Assembly (NCBI RefSeq): GCF_900496995.4
Contig: NC_044030.1
Location: forward strand, 13,947,851-14,011,850
DNA length: 64,000 nucleotides
Reading direction: 5' to 3'
From: Aquila chrysaetos chrysaetos
Taxonomy: Eukaryota; Chordata; Aves; Accipitriformes; Accipitridae
Both the position numbers and the translations under genes were made by a program. Below, one piece after another: positions 26,247 to 39,100 of this stretch (within the stretch, counting starts at the first letter, position 1; the number at the start of each line of letters is the position of its first letter). Below the pieces are notes generated by a model that saw only the letters and a program-made list of their open reading frames with translations, ran no database searches and was not told where the DNA came from.

Positions 26247-27317
26247 TGTGTCATTTGATATGAAGCAATCAGCTGCAACTGTCTAGAATTTAGGACAATT
26301 TTTGCTTCTAACATTGATTTTAACATTTAACATGAAATGACTGCAGGGGCGATAGATTACTAGTTGAAAAAAAAATGACAATTACAAGGGAAAGGCACAT
26401 GCAAATGTCTTCAATGGGCAGTTCAGAAACACTTTGTTTTATCCCCATTTGTTTCTTTAACTGCCCACATTAAGGTACAGTAGAGTTTTGGACTTCAGTG
26501 CGGTGGTTATTTTATCAGCAAAAATAATTTCCCTGGTGTTAGAATTTAGTCAGGGTTTATTCCATTTTATTAGTGTTCTACAAACTGTCATAGAACAAAG
26601 AGGGTTAGTCTCAAGCATCTCCATAAATCTCCAACTATCTAGTTCAGAGCATAAAAAAAAGGGATGTAAGAAAACCCAACTCTAAACTTAAAACGAACTA
26701 AAGTGAAGAAAATTCTAATAACCCTTGCATCCTCCTCAGTTTGGAGACCTAAAATGGAGCAACAATGCAACCAAAGTTCAACCACTAAGAAAAGAGATTC
26801 TCAAAACTGCCTAGCCTTGGGTCCTACAGCTATGTTAGGGGTACACCTGGGGAACGCAGCTGGATTTTACAACTTTTGGCACATTTCCCTTGATAGGAAT
26901 GGGAGATTTTTATCCTACTTAGAAAATCTCTGTTAAAGAATGTGGATACTAATTTTAGAAGCACCTGCATCCCATTATAGGTCAGCCTGACTTTGGTTTC
27001 AAAGTGCTGAAACCTAATTTTTAGATTGGACACAGGCTGTTAAACCACATTATTCTGAATGTTCTGTCTTAAAATATTTTCATATTCTTTTTGGCTAAAC
27101 ACGTATATAGTCACTGTTATCCTTACTCGAGGTTATGCCAATTATTCATAAATCGTATTTGTTTTCAACCACTTAGCAAAAAACCTATGGCTCGTAATTG
27201 CTGGAAAATTGCGAGGTGGCTGAACAACTCTGTATCTTCCCATTGCTGAGAATTTCAAAATAAGAACAGTGGTATCAATGATAAATAACAAAGTTTCAGT
27301 TCTGAGCCTTCTGAGGA
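25742..27317. other. Gene-free DNA between the LTR and the probable LINGO2 3' UTR
   Basis: Nothing recognisable apart from a T30 tract at 26215-26244. It may include distal LINGO2 3' UTR if a polyadenylation site further left is used. Confidence 0.45.
26215..26244. repeat. Poly(T) tract, 30 bp
   Basis: The longest T homopolymer in the window. On the minus strand it is a poly(A) that could mark the end of a retrotransposed sequence, but no body can be recognised to its right. Confidence 0.9.
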
Positions 27318-28423
27318 TTTATTTAGAGGCATAAAACAAAAAAGGGTACTTGTACTGAACTAACATTCCACTTCTGTCTTCTCTCCATTAAAAAAGCTTC
27401 CTAAAACCTGGAAAAACTTGCCCCTTTTGCTCTAAGATACTGCCCCTGAAAGAAACATAACCACATAGTTATTAAAATGGCATCAAGAATAACTAAGTAA
27501 TCTGTTCTTGGAAATTAGCTTTTTGCGTTATCTACAAATATACAAGATGAGAATGACAGCGGCTAGAGGTTCATTATATCTGGCAGTATGTTAGCCTTTC
27601 TGAGGCTACCATGTTTTAAACATTATTTTAGTATTATAATCCCCATATTATGCATGGACAACCCTAGTTTACCTGGCATTGGAGAAGAGTTCATTCCTAG
27701 TAGCAGAGCATTTGTATGTTTTAATTCACTTGTATAAATAGTAAGATGAACATATTTCCCAAGCAGTATGCAAAATGTATTCCGTTCTTTCTTTTTGCCC
27801 AGTACACATTAACATTTTAACAGTAGCTTTGAAATTAAAATCAGGGCAAACAAAAGCAGCTCTCTCTCTTCAAGGTAGAACTCAACTCCTCTATGCCAGC
27901 AATGTCTAGTGGGTTGCCTTCCCTGGGTGAGATCCAGGGCTATGTTACAGTAAACTGGTCCAGTGTGATATCACAGATATAAAAAATATTCCATTCTGTA
28001 TCAAAACTAGGCACAAGCCTTATATTTATATGAAGAGAAGATCAACAGAGCTGAGCGTTTTTGCTCTCAACTATTAATCTCTGGCCTTCTACATGAGGAG
28101 AAAAATATGTTATTTCTAATTGGTAACTACAAGAGTCTAATTTGGGTTAGATGGTAGTTAAAAGGAGGGTGACATCACACTTGGGTCAGTATTGGTGGAT
28201 ATCTAAAAGCACAACCTCTCATTTGTATTGCTTTAAAATGTACACAGTATAGATGCAGATTAAAAAAAAAAAAAACCTACCAATTTTTTGTGGTGTTGAA
28301 CCAACTAGAAGGGATGATGCAAGGTTTTACCAAATGAGATCTATAGATACAAATTTCACTGTAGAGTATGTTTTAGACAAATGTGCCTTTTTCTTTTAAG
28401 TATGTAAATCCTACACTGTAGGC

Positions 28424-28454
<31 letters not shown>

Positions 28455-28770
28455 TTTCTTTTTGTAGTGGTAGAAAATGTTGAACAATTGTCCATGAGCA
28501 TGAGCCAGCGGTTCATTGCTGATATCCCCAGAATGCCAATATTTGCAATGCAAACAGTTAGTACAATTTACCAGTTCTATGAAAGGCCCTGACATATCTG
28601 CCTCAAGGTCTGGAGGCTCTGCTGTATAACCACAAATAGTCTTTCCATTTTCATGTAACCTTTTGATACAGTGACAGCTGCATTAAGCTGCTTCTGCCTA
28701 GCAATTCCACATGCCAGGCTGGTTTAATTGGTTTTAATGCCACAGAAAAAGCACTGCTAGCAGAATATCA
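27318..28770 (-). other. LINGO2: Probable LINGO2 3' UTR
   Basis: This is the sequence directly after the LINGO2 stop codon in gene orientation. A candidate AATAAA on the minus strand (TTTATT at 27318-27323) gives an outer limit of about 1.45 kb. ATTAAA variants occur nearer the stop, for example TTTAAT at 27720-27725 on the plus strand. The stretch contains an AAAAAG microsatellite at 28423-28463. The true end of the transcript cannot be fixed from sequence alone. Confidence 0.4.
28423..28463 (-). repeat. (CTTTTT)n microsatellite in the probable 3' UTR
   Basis: About six copies of the hexamer CTTTTT on the plus strand, preceded by a pure T run. In the LINGO2 transcript it would read as a purine-rich (AAAAAG)n tract roughly 310 nt after the stop codon. 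Confidence 0.9.
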
Positions 28771-30591
28771 TCAAATCATTTTCATATTGAACCTTCGTGG
28801 TCCAGCAACCTCCCCTTCAACCACAGCACCATTGTTTTTGCGAGGGACATATTCAAGGTCAATGCTGGTTTTGTGTTTGCCTTTCCCTCGGCTCCACACA
28901 AAAAGAAGGAGGAAACAAAATAAAACCACTCCAAGGAATGTGAAACAGCCCATAGCTGTGGACACCAATATTGTCTTAAGGTCCAGAGAGAAGGTGTTCA
29001 CATTAGTTCCATTGGAACTTGTGTCGTTGGAGTCTGTCATATACATAGGGGTCCTGTTGGCGTAAAGGAAACGGTCTGAAGTAAACCCTTTTACCGTAAG
29101 AGAGGCTGAATAAGTGTCATTCCCAGCTGCGTTACTTGCAATACAAACATAGATCCCAGTGTCCTGATCTTGAGCAAATCGGATCTCCAGAGTGCCATCG
29201 CCCAGCACAGTGGCTCTTCCATTTGATTTAGTTGTGATCAGCCTCCGACGTGGGGTAACCCAGGATATGGTAGGCTGCGGATCCCCATCAGCATTGCACA
29301 TCAACTGCACCGTCTGCCCTTCCTCCACTACCAGGTATTGCAACTTCTTGTCTTGTATCTTGGGCTTCTTACAGGTGAAGTAAAAGGAAAGAGCTGTACT
29401 ATGAAAGTCTTTGAATGACCTCTCTTTGACACTGTCTGGGCCAGCACACATTGGTGGCTGGCCTCCAAACTGCAAAGTAGGTTGCCTCTGTAAGATCCAA
29501 AGGAGACGGCAGTCACAGGCCAGAGGATTGTTGTTAATGCAGAGGACCTCAAGGCTTTTGGGGGAATGGAATACATTCTCTTCTAGGGTTTCTAGCAGGT
29601 TTTGAGACACATTAAGCACACGTAAGAATCGGAGCCCTTGGAAAGCATGTGATTCAATGGTATGTAGCTGGGCCCCCACCATGTGGAGTTCCTGCAGGCG
29701 CACTAAATCTGAAAGCATGCCTGCTTCAATGGTGCTGATAGGGTTGTAAGAGAGGTTTAGATGTGTCAGGTAAACCAGATGTTTAAAAGCAGAGTAAGGT
29801 ACTGCAGACAGGTTGGTGTTGGTGATGGACAAAGAAGTCAGGTTGAGACCATATAGGCTGTTGGCAGGTAGCATGTCCAGGAGGGGCCAGGCCTCTATCT
29901 CTAGGTCTTTCAGGCGAAACAGTCTTTTAAAGGCATAGGCAGGCAAAGCATTAATATTGAGCTGTTTCAGATGCAGACTGATGAGGTTGTGGAGGTGAGA
30001 AAGAGCTTCTGTTGGTACAGCTGTGAGGTTGCATCTCTCCAGGGTGAGCTGCTCCAGGCTAAGCAGTCCGCTAAAGGCCCTGTGTGATATATAAACCAAA
30101 TCATTGTCCCCAACCTCCAGGGATTTTAGGTTATGCAAATCTTGGAACATATAGTCCAGCAAAATAACAATCTTGTTTTCACTTATATCAAGCTTTGTTA
30201 AGTTTGACAACCCAGTGAACACCCCAAGGGGGACCAGCTTCAGACGGTTTCCTTTCAGTCTCAGGGAGCGCAAGTTGAAGAGATTGTTGAAGGCTCCAGG
30301 CTCCACATTGGCGACTATGTTGTCACTGAGGTCGATCTCCTCCAGCAAAGGGTATGACGTGAATTCCTCAGGGTTGACGCTTTTCAGTCGGTTTTTGCTG
30401 AGGTCCAAGATTTTGGTCTCAATGGGAATGCCCTCTGGGATGGACATCAGACGCCTTCGGTGACAGCTGACGGACTTGTTCTGTGCCGAGCATTCACAGC
30501 GGGCTGGGCAGCCTATGGTGGGGCCCATGAAGACTAGCAGCACAGCCAGACCCAGGAATGGCTGCCAGCAAGATACAGCTGTGTGACACAT
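28771..30591 (-). CDS. LINGO2: LINGO2, leucine-rich repeat and Ig domain-containing Nogo receptor-interacting protein 2
   Basis: An uninterrupted 606-codon frame ends in TGA at 28771-28773. Residues 1-27 are a signal peptide ([14 protein letters not shown]...). Residues 28-43 hold the LRR N-cap cysteines (C28, C32, C34, C43). About twelve leucine-rich repeats span roughly 57-355. The LRR C-cap uses C359, C361, C382 and C407. An Ig-like C2 domain runs about 410-500 with C432 and C483 as its disulfide pair. A transmembrane helix lies at about 543-566, and a short tail contains EYVPRK and ends FNMKMI, as in the LINGO family. N-glycosylation sequons include N38, N130, N250, N279, N327, N491 and N512. 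I separate LINGO2 from LINGO1 by memory of the human proteins (for example the [20 protein letters not shown] cap and the [16 protein letters not shown] tail). Length equals human LINGO2. The frame stays open for 33 more codons upstream, but a splice acceptor lies between, so the ATG at 30589-30591 is chosen. Known family role: neuronal type I surface protein related to the Nogo-receptor co-receptor LINGO1; the function of LINGO2 is less defined. Confidence 0.97.
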   Translation of the reverse strand: MCHTAVSCWQPFLGLAVLLVFMGPTIGCPARCECSAQNKSVSCHRRRLMSIPEGIPIETKILDLSKNRLKSVNPEEFTSYPLLEEIDLSDNIVANVEPGAFNNLFNLRSLRLKGNRLKLVPLGVFTGLSNLTKLDISENKIVILLDYMFQDLHNLKSLEVGDNDLVYISHRAFSGLLSLEQLTLERCNLTAVPTEALSHLHNLISLHLKQLNINALPAYAFKRLFRLKDLEIEAWPLLDMLPANSLYGLNLTSLSITNTNLSAVPYSAFKHLVYLTHLNLSYNPISTIEAGMLSDLVRLQELHMVGAQLHTIESHAFQGLRFLRVLNVSQNLLETLEENVFHSPKSLEVLCINNNPLACDCRLLWILQRQPTLQFGGQPPMCAGPDSVKERSFKDFHSTALSFYFTCKKPKIQDKKLQYLVVEEGQTVQLMCNADGDPQPTISWVTPRRRLITTKSNGRATVLGDGTLEIRFAQDQDTGIYVCIASNAAGNDTYSASLTVKGFTSDRFLYANRTPMYMTDSNDTSSNGTNVNTFSLDLKTILVSTAMGCFTFLGVVLFCFLLLFVWSRGKGKHKTSIDLEYVPRKNNGAVVEGEVAGPRRFNMKMI

Positions 30592-30627
30592 GACTCCACT
30601 GATCTGGTCTAACCCTCCGTCACGGGC
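30592..30627 (-). other. LINGO2: 5' UTR part of the LINGO2 coding exon
   Basis: The 36 nt lie between the inferred splice acceptor and the start codon. They read GCCCGTGACGG... to GTC before ATG, and G at -3 is acceptable for initiation. The exon therefore carries the whole coding sequence plus a short leader, the arrangement known for LINGO genes. Confidence 0.75.
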
Positions 30628-30662
30628 CTGTGGGGATGAGGATGGGAAAGGGGAGAAGTTAG
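30628..30662 (-). promoter_or_regulatory. LINGO2: 3' splice site of the LINGO2 coding exon
   Basis: On the minus strand a branch-point-like CCTAAC (GTTAGG at 30658-30663 on plus) is followed by a pyrimidine tract and then CCCCACAG before the exon's first base (G, 30627). Branch point to AG is about 30 nt, a normal spacing. The site cuts off the 33-codon upstream extension of the open frame, which would otherwise suggest a 639-residue protein starting MAEISF. Confidence 0.8.
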
Positions 30663-33600
30663 GTCTGCAGCAAAAGGAGATTTCTGCCAAATTTACAGTA
30701 CCATTTCAAAGCAGGCACATGTTTTCATTTGAAACAAACCGATAAAACCTACTGTGAATGGCAAGCAACAAAAAAGCAGATTTTACTTCACTGTCACTGG
30801 GCTTGTCAAAGGGTCTGTTATCCAGCATTTCCTCTCCAGATGTCAGAGAAGACAAAACAGCTTTTCCTACTGCAAACAGTAAAGGAGGTTAGGTTTTATT
30901 CTCTTCTCACTCTCAGCGGGTCTCCACAAGACAATGCTATAACTAACGCAGAGATAAACACCATACACTCTGCAAATAGGGCTAATCATGTCTGTGATAT
31001 ATTTACAGCATTGGGCCTCTGTGAGGTGATATGAAACTAGGCTTTTTGCCTGTCCTATTCATGTCAGTAATTTAAGGCAAATGTTAATGATGTATTATCT
31101 TCAAGAAAAGGAGTGCCTTGAAAATGAAAAGATTCCTTTTAACATTTATTGCATACATTACAGCTATAAATAGAGCTTGTTCGGACACACACAATCGCTC
31201 AGATGAGGAAGGAAGAACCGGTGCATCTCTGATTAGAATTTGTATTAAGGACAAATTGATTCTTTGCTTTTACTGCACAGAGATATTTTATGTTATTTTT
31301 AGAACCAAAGACCTGAGAAGGGTTTACAAAATACATCTTTGTACTTTCAAGACACGTAAACAAGCTCTGAGGGAGGGAAAAACAAGATAAGATGAGCTGG
31401 CTGCATTTAAGCAGCACAATGTCCAAGGAAGCACAACAGATTCCATGGAAATCACAGTAAGAGATTTATTCATTCCTGCCTTCAGGTTAAAACCGAGGAT
31501 AGTAGAAGACAAGATAACCTCTATTAAATTAACCATCCTTCTCCAAAGGCTGTACTTTATAGATTTACTCACCAAAGGCAAGAGACTTTTTCAACTGTAG
31601 CTACTAAATTAAGACACTCAATAACTCATTTCAAAAGGAAAAAAAAAAAGAATAATATAGGTGATCATCAAAAGGAGGTGTGTCTGAGACACTTGCAGAG
31701 TAAGGCACACTGCAAGCAAGGACTCTGGAAGTGCCTTAACTCCTGTGGTACAGCCAACTTGATAAGGCCAAGTGGTAGTACTGGGAGTCACATTTCATAA
31801 CATTAATAAACCTTGTAAGGTGCCTCAGACCTTGTGAGGCCTTTTCTGGATTGGTTAATTTGGGCTTCATTTTAGTCATACTTGTAAAATTATTTACATA
31901 GATCCTGCCTGTAACTTCCTCTCAGGTCTGGAGAGATGACTATTGCGCAGATGGTCCTACCCATAATGACAAAATTACCCAATGGCCAGGCATTCACTAC
32001 TTGACCTGCATCTTTGAGCTTTGAGAATCATCTGGCTAGTGCTTAAGAAGTTTTCAACTTAAATTTGAGTCAAGTTTTGTTCGTCTGTGTGCAGTCATGT
32101 GCAAAGTATCATAAAAGAAATCCTCCCATACACAAAGAAGGATTCATAGATTTAAACAAATATGGTATAACTAAACTTATGATGCACTCAGACAGTTATT
32201 TTAGCAAATTAGCTGTTTGAAGCACATAAAAGTAATATGAGCTTCAGAATGATGAAGAAGAAACTCCCACCAGTAACTGTGCTGCAACTCCACTCTACTC
32301 CCCTGGCAAACAACTTGGGATGTGATAACTCACCAAATCATCCTGCCTGAGAGAGGAGGATTGCCCTCTCAGACTGTGGATGATCAGAAGGGTGGGGATT
32401 CAACATGTGAGAAAAAGAGCAGATACTTGGATCTACTGATCTTATTGTATCATTAACAATTCTCAACAGAAACTGGGTGGTTTGGATTGTAAACATTAGT
32501 ATTATTTTACCTGGATGAAATAACAAACAGCTGTTGTGTTTTGACTGTTAAAAACTTAATTGGTTGAACAATAAATTCTCTTGTAGCTCTATATAAATTG
32601 TGTTCTTTGACTGACCATAAATGAATGGTGCACATATTACTCCTCTCATAACTCTGGAAGAATCTCACTCTTGACTGGTGTGGCTTCTTCCTTCCACTCT
32701 GACACTTCTATGCAGAGACTAATAATATGAGGCAAATTGCATGCTGGTTTTGCAATGTAGTCAGGGGACCTGGATGAAGACTATTCTTTATTATACTACC
32801 TATAAAAGCACATTTCAACTTTGTCCTAGAAGGATAACCTGCCGAGATTCATTTAGTTTCCCCCTTAAGTTGTAGTCTTGCAAGTAACTATTGCTAGTTA
32901 TGTCCAGCTGTGACAAAGGTTTTCAGAGATAAACTTCACTTCATTAAGCACTAAGTTAACACTGGAAATCTATAGGGGTCTGTGAATTAGGTGTTTGCAA
33001 TGAATTCAGATCAAAGGGGCTTTTGGGTGCTCTGATCATTACTTTCAGAGCTCAGTCTCTGAGGTTAGTGCTTTCACACTGATGCTTCTAGCATGCAGGG
33101 AATTCATTTCCTACCTTATTCACCTAATGTACGAAGCACAAAGTAAACAGGTTCAGTGGAAGACAAGCACGCCTGGAGTGTTCATTTTAGATAGCAAAAA
33201 TATTAAAAGCTTTTTGCAGCTATCCAAGCCAGCTGGTAACTAAAATTTCTGAGGAGTATAAAGGAGAAGATGGACAGTATAAAAGATGATAAAAGGATTT
33301 TTTGACTGTGGCTGGAATAAAGAAAAGTAGTGTTAATAAAACACTTCAAACATTAACAGTTGCCTTCTGCAAGAGCATGTGCACACGAATGAAGATGGAT
33401 ATGCATTTATCTATAAGGGTGCATGCATGTGTGTGCATGCACTTGCAGGCAAGCAAGATTCAGAACTGAGATTTAAGCTGGAGTAAATTACATATCAATG
33501 AGGAAAAATAACAAATTATATTAAATCACAAGTCAGAAAAACAAATATTACTTGGATCAATGAGAACAGGTTAGAAGAAAACATAAATTAAATGTATTAT

Positions 33601-35096
33601 TTCAATTTACACTGACCCAGATGATAATACCATGCTTCCTGCTAACCACATCTGTGACTACACCCTTAGCTTTGAACTGCTTTGTGCAAAAAGGACTTTA
33701 TCTTTATTATGCAAAAAATGTAACCTGTGAGATGTTAATTAATTGGCAACCTCACTGGCACTATGCTGAACTATCAGTGTCACTGTTCAACGTGACATAT
33801 TTCATTCCTGCTTAAACAACCAGCACTACATACTTTATCCCTTGCCAGTATAGGAATTCCCTCTAAACACCTGCAGTATTACCTCATTATCCTTCTTTGC
33901 ATCTCTCTGTACAACTTTTCTTCACTGTGATACATACAAGAAAGTAAAGTGCATGCATAGAAGTATACATATATACATACATGTAAGCTAAAAGTATCAT
34001 CTTTTTGCTATGTGATTGTATTACGTGTTGCACTGAAGAGTACTTCTCTAAAATTATAGCTTGTTAGCGCAACAATTCTAATAAAATAATAATTATGAAC
34101 CAGCAGTTTTTATATGCTTGACTGCGAATGAGAACATGTAAAATTGTTTTTGCGACCTTTCTGGGGTATTTATCACAGTTTGATACACTCTGGAAATGAA
34201 ATATATCAAGGAATTCCTTATTAAAAAACAAAAACTAACTAACTACCTCTTTTTTGTCTTTCTCTGGCTCTGTTTCTTACGTCCAAAATCAAGAGTCAAG
34301 TTACTGTTGGCTGGCACTCTTTTTCAGTACAGGACCTGTCAAAGTTCAGCTATGCAATTAAGAAAGATCATTAAAGTTATTAGTTAATACTTCTGTGTGA
34401 TCTCACCCAAACCAGCCATCTCTACTGCTTTGAAATGCAAATCATTTTGCACACAAAGTTCTGCAGCTTTGAATCTACCCATAAATGCTTAACAAGAATG
34501 CATATATACCCCATAGCTTTTAAATTGAAGAAATATAATAATAAATAAAAAGCAACCCGATGCTCCCTCAGACTGCTCTGCAATTCTGAATATCATAGAC
34601 AGGAATGTGTCAAGCCATGCAAATGTGCTATGTGTCGTATCATTTCTCCCTCTCCCTTGGACAAATTTTGAAGCCTTTATAGCTAAAAACTAGAGTGCAT
34701 TTGACCAGGCTCCTTCCCTTGTCCAATCTGATGCTCCAGTACTGTGTGGGACCAGACTTTAGCCAGAAAAAGTGAGAGTCAGAAGATCTGTTTCTGTCAG
34801 TAGCTGCATGTTGGATGCTCCGACGTGGTAGTTGTGATCTCACCTTTTCCTCCCCTTCTCCCAGGGTTTCAGACAATTAAAAAATCCAGTGGATCATATC
34901 AGAGGTGACAATTTTGCCTGATGTTGAGGTCACTTAATATGCTCTCTTCTAAGATTTCATTTTCAAAAAGATAACTGTATTAAATAAACATTCTGGGATG
35001 AAAAGTTGCATGACAGGTTTCTGACTCATACGGATAATTCACCTAAATGCTACCAGCTATTCCTGAGAAACAGGTGAAGTCTCTGTTTTAAAGGTG
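30663..35096 (-). other. Probable LINGO2 5' UTR intron, no other feature seen
   Basis: No exon, RNA gene or recognisable transposon was found. The sequence is AT-rich with short frames only. At 33418-33450 there is an alternating GCATGCATGTGTGTGCATGC purine-pyrimidine stretch, but no gene-like signal. Confidence 0.55.
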
Positions 35097-36171
35097 TATG
35101 GTGGGTTGACTCTAGCTTAACACCTGGTGCCCACCAAAGCTGCTCTATCACTCCACCTCCTTAGCAGGAAAGGGGAGAGAAAATATAATGAAAGACTCGT
35201 GGGCTGAGATAAGGACAGGGAGACATCACTCAGCAATTACCATCATGGGCAAATTAGACTTGGGGAAATTAATTTAATTTATTGCCAATCAAATCAGAGT
35301 AGGATGAGAAAATAAAAGCTAAATCTTAAAACACCTTCCCCCCACCCCTCCCTTCTTCCCAGGTACAACTCCACCCCCAATTTCTCTACCTGCTCTCCAC
35401 CCCGAGCAGTGCAGGGGGATGGGGAATGGGGGTTGGGGTCAGTTCATCACACGCTGTCTCTGCCGGTCCTTCCTCCTCAGGGGGAGGACTCCTCACTCGT
35501 CCCCTGCTCCAGCATGGGGTGCCTCCCATGGGGGACAGTCCTTCATGAACTGCTCCAGCATGGGTCCCTTCCACAGCATGCAGTCCTTCAGGTGCAGACT
35601 GCTCCAGCGTGGGTCCCCCCCAGGGTCACAGGTCCTGCCAGAAAACGTGCTCCAGCATGGGCTCCTCTCTCCATGGGTCCACAGGTCCTGCCAGGAGCCT
35701 GCTCCAGTGCGGGCTTCTCATGGGGTCACAGCCTTCTTCGGGCACCCACCTGCTCCGGCATGGGGTCCTCCCCGGGCTGCAGGTGGAGATCTGCTCCACT
35801 GTGGACCTCCCTGGGCTGCAGGGGGACAGCCTGCCTCACCATGGTCTTCCCCACGGGCTGCAGGGGAATCTCTGCTCCGGCACCTGGAGCATCTCCTCCC
35901 CCTCCTTCTGCACTGACCTGGGGGTCTCAGATATTCTCACTCCCCTCTCTGGCTGCCATTGTGCAGCAGTTTTTACCCTTTCTTAAATCTGTTATCCCAG
36001 AGCTGTGACCACCATCACCGATGGGCTTGGCCTTGGCCAGCAGCAGGTCAGTCTTGAAGCCCGCTGGTATTGGCTCTGTCAGACATGGGGGAAGCTTCTG
36101 TCATCTTTTCCCAGAAGCCACCCCTGTAAATCCTCCTGCTACTGAAACCTTGCTATACAAACCCAATTACA
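35097..36171 (-). mobile_element. Solo LTR of an avian endogenous retrovirus (family A, copy 2)
   Basis: This 1075-bp element is the reverse-orientation relative of 5407-6552. On the plus strand it starts TATGGTGGGTTGAC (the expected TG is mutated to TA) and ends with CCCAATTACA. Target duplications are imperfect: AGGTG at 35092-35096 and GGGTG at 36172-36176, 4 of 5 matching. The AATAAA signal is at 35278-35283 (TTTATT on plus). The GGAGCAG minisatellite lies at about 35505-35885. A plus-strand open frame of 199 codons (35409-36008) is antisense to the minisatellite and has a counterpart in copy 1, so it is not a gene. The decayed end and duplication suggest an older insertion than copy 1. 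Confidence 0.85.
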
Positions 36172-39100
36172 GGGTGTTTTAAACTGTATCTGTCCTCACA
36201 GCATTCAAGAAATAAGGCATCAAGATGGATTTTTAATAAGTTTGTGCTCAGGGAAAGTAAATTGTTCTTCCTGTATAAAATTGTTTCTTTCTCTTCTCGC
36301 TTGCTGAATTTTAGCATTTGTTTAGCATTTGGAGTGAGGAACAGATACTGAGGAGTATGAAGCGTCCTGTCTTTTCCTTTCCTGGCAACATCTGTCACAC
36401 TTCAGCAAGCAGTAAGCCAAAACCTTTGCTCAAACCTTTGCAACAAAACACCTTTGCCTATGTGCTCAGTAGACAGTTACTGGATATGAGCAGCTAAAAC
36501 TATTGCAGATTTTACCTGTGTGGTGCAAACTTTTGCCCAGCTCACTGTGGCTGGGAAGGTTTTCACTCACAACCTTGTCTCTCAAATACCCATCAGAATT
36601 ATTTTGGAAGACCAGCTGATCTGGCTTTCCTGCACTCTCCTGTGATGCTGGACCAGACCAGGTAAGGGCATTGAGGGTGAGGAGTCCTTCCTGCTGGAGT
36701 GCGCCAAGGTGGAAATGGTGGGAAGTTTTGCCCAGGGGATGCATGTGAACAGTCTGGGAAGATGACAGAGACAGACTGAGATGGTTTTAGGGACAGTCAA
36801 AAAGAAACATGAAAATATTAGACATTTAGGAATGTTCTTGCAGCAAGACACAATGTCACAAGGAAGATGAATTAAATCCTGACTGCAGCATTTTCTGACT
36901 AGACTGTGCAACCTTGACATTCTCACCATATGGTCTTTCAATGTAAGAGCCAATGTGTAGCAAAGGCTTTGCCTCAACAGGTCTTGTGCCAGCAAATCAT
37001 CTGAGCTTAGTGTATTGATCCCAAGTTCTATCACAGGCCAAGTCAAGCCTGCCTATACACTCGCAAAAGGATTTTTCTTTAAATCAGAGCATCTCAGAAA
37101 CAATTCAAGTGAACTATGGTGTACTAACTTCCCTGCCTCTTTAATCAAGCCTTTTTTGCTTATGCAGAGGTTTTGTTCTCCCTCCCTTCAATGATCTCTT
37201 AAACACCTCAGCATTTGAATAAACTGCAAAACATTAAGTATCTGTCTATCTGCATTCCAATAATTAATAGGTTGAAAGAAACCTTGAATAGCAGCAGCAA
37301 CAGCAGCAACAACAACAACCACCACCAGTCTGCCAATTCATTGAATTGGAAACCAAGTTTTGATTCAATTATTCAGCAGTGCTGGGATCATTCTCTACTA
37401 CTAAGTCATTAGGAAAAGCTTCATGGGCTAACACCAACTCAGAAACTACAGTCAAGTTGCATTCGTTTTCAGAAGAAACAGTACTTGTTTCCAACAGTAC
37501 CCTGGTTATATTTCTAAGACTGAGACAGAGACCAGTATCCAGTTATAACAGACATAATACAGAAATGGAAAAAAAAAGCAAAATTAGCATTCAAAGGAAC
37601 ATTTTGAATGGCTTATCCACTAGTATTATTGTAAGACTGGTTAAAATCTTTGCCCGGGTGTTTTCAAACTAGACAAGTGGGTATAGTTTTTACCCCAAAT
37701 GCTTAGATTGTTGTTTGAATCAAAGTGAAAGAAGCAAGTGTACCAAACAACAGAAAGTAAGAAAATCACAATGGTAAATTCATATGATTATATAAATTAC
37801 CTGTACAAGACTTAGAAATCCAGATCGTCTGAAATTAAGCAAAGAAATGAAGCCACCAGTCCACCTTCTGTTTCTAACCCAATGTTTTTAAGATTGATTT
37901 ACCTATTTCTTGCAGTTGTCACAGAGAAAGTGAATCTTGGGAAGAAAGTTGAAGGCAAAGATAATAAACCTTAATGATTATCTCACAGGAGACTTTTCAT
38001 GCATAAATAACAAGAAAAGAAAGAGGAGATATTTGCAAGAACTGTAGACAAAGTGACATTCCCACTGACATTGTTCGTAAGTTGAGGGGGAAGAAGTTTA
38101 CAAAAAGCTTATATGAACAATTATGTGAAGAGGCTTGGAGGTAAAGTAAAATTCTGAATTTTTTGCATAAGTTAATGATACAAGTCAACCATTCAGGGAA
38201 ATTAATACTACTATGATACCCACACAATTAACTACCTCATAAAAATTGCAAATATTTGCATAGAAACAGTTTTTGACAAAGAATTCTTAGCTGAATAAAT
38301 TAATGAACTACTGTGAAGAGCACATCTTTTCTGCCATCTATTCCTTCTGAATGCAGAAGCAAATTTTTGAAAGGTACAATTCTTCAAAATTGCTTCTGCC
38401 AAGTTGTTCACTAATCTCTAGTCAATAGTATCCCTATTTTACTGATGAAAAGTGATGCCACTAAGAGGTAAATATTCAGTGGCAAAGACAAGAATAGCAC
38501 AATTACCATGACTATAGATCTGTTGATGCACCTGAATGTGATAATGCAATAATGGAGAAAGACACAGATTCATGTCTCTGAAAGGAGTGTAGCTTCTTGG
38601 TAGTTTGCACTACTTTTTATTGGGGCTGCTTAGTATTGGAAGAGCACCCAACTGTTGTAGCTAAACTCCATACCTAGACTTGATGTTAAGTATCTGTGTA
38701 TGGTAGTCCACTGACTGATGTGTGACTTCAAAAATTATGCATATTATATTAAAAGAGTCCACATTTTTATCAAGGTGCTTTAACCCTACTGATACTAAGC
38801 AAAAATCCATCAAGCTCTCTTTCACTGAGGATTCTTGCAAGACTTTAATGTTTCAGATATTGAGAAGGATTTATCACAGGGGAAGAAAGGCAAAGTTATT
38901 GTAATACAGGAGGTAAAACCATATGACAATAAGGAAAGAGCTAAAGTTGTTGCTCTTGGGGAATGCAACAGTCATAAGTGTTAAAACCTCTTGCAAGTTA
39001 GGATTCATTATTTCAAAGAGGACCTTGTGTGTTTCATGGTGTATCTAGGCAGGTGAACCTTAGAAAGATCTGTTGCCATGAACAGCACACTGAACAAGAG

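Noticed and set aside
28787..29605. Plus-strand frames opposite the LINGO2 coding exon
   Set aside because: Shadow frames of the minus-strand gene; the translation has no family match while the minus frame is a complete LINGO2.
35409..36008. 199-codon plus-strand frame
   Set aside because: Same antisense minisatellite frame as in LTR A copy 1; no independent evidence of coding.
36582..37046. 154-codon minus-strand frame
   Set aside because: No motif, no signal peptide with a plausible mature protein, and no flanking splice or promoter signals.
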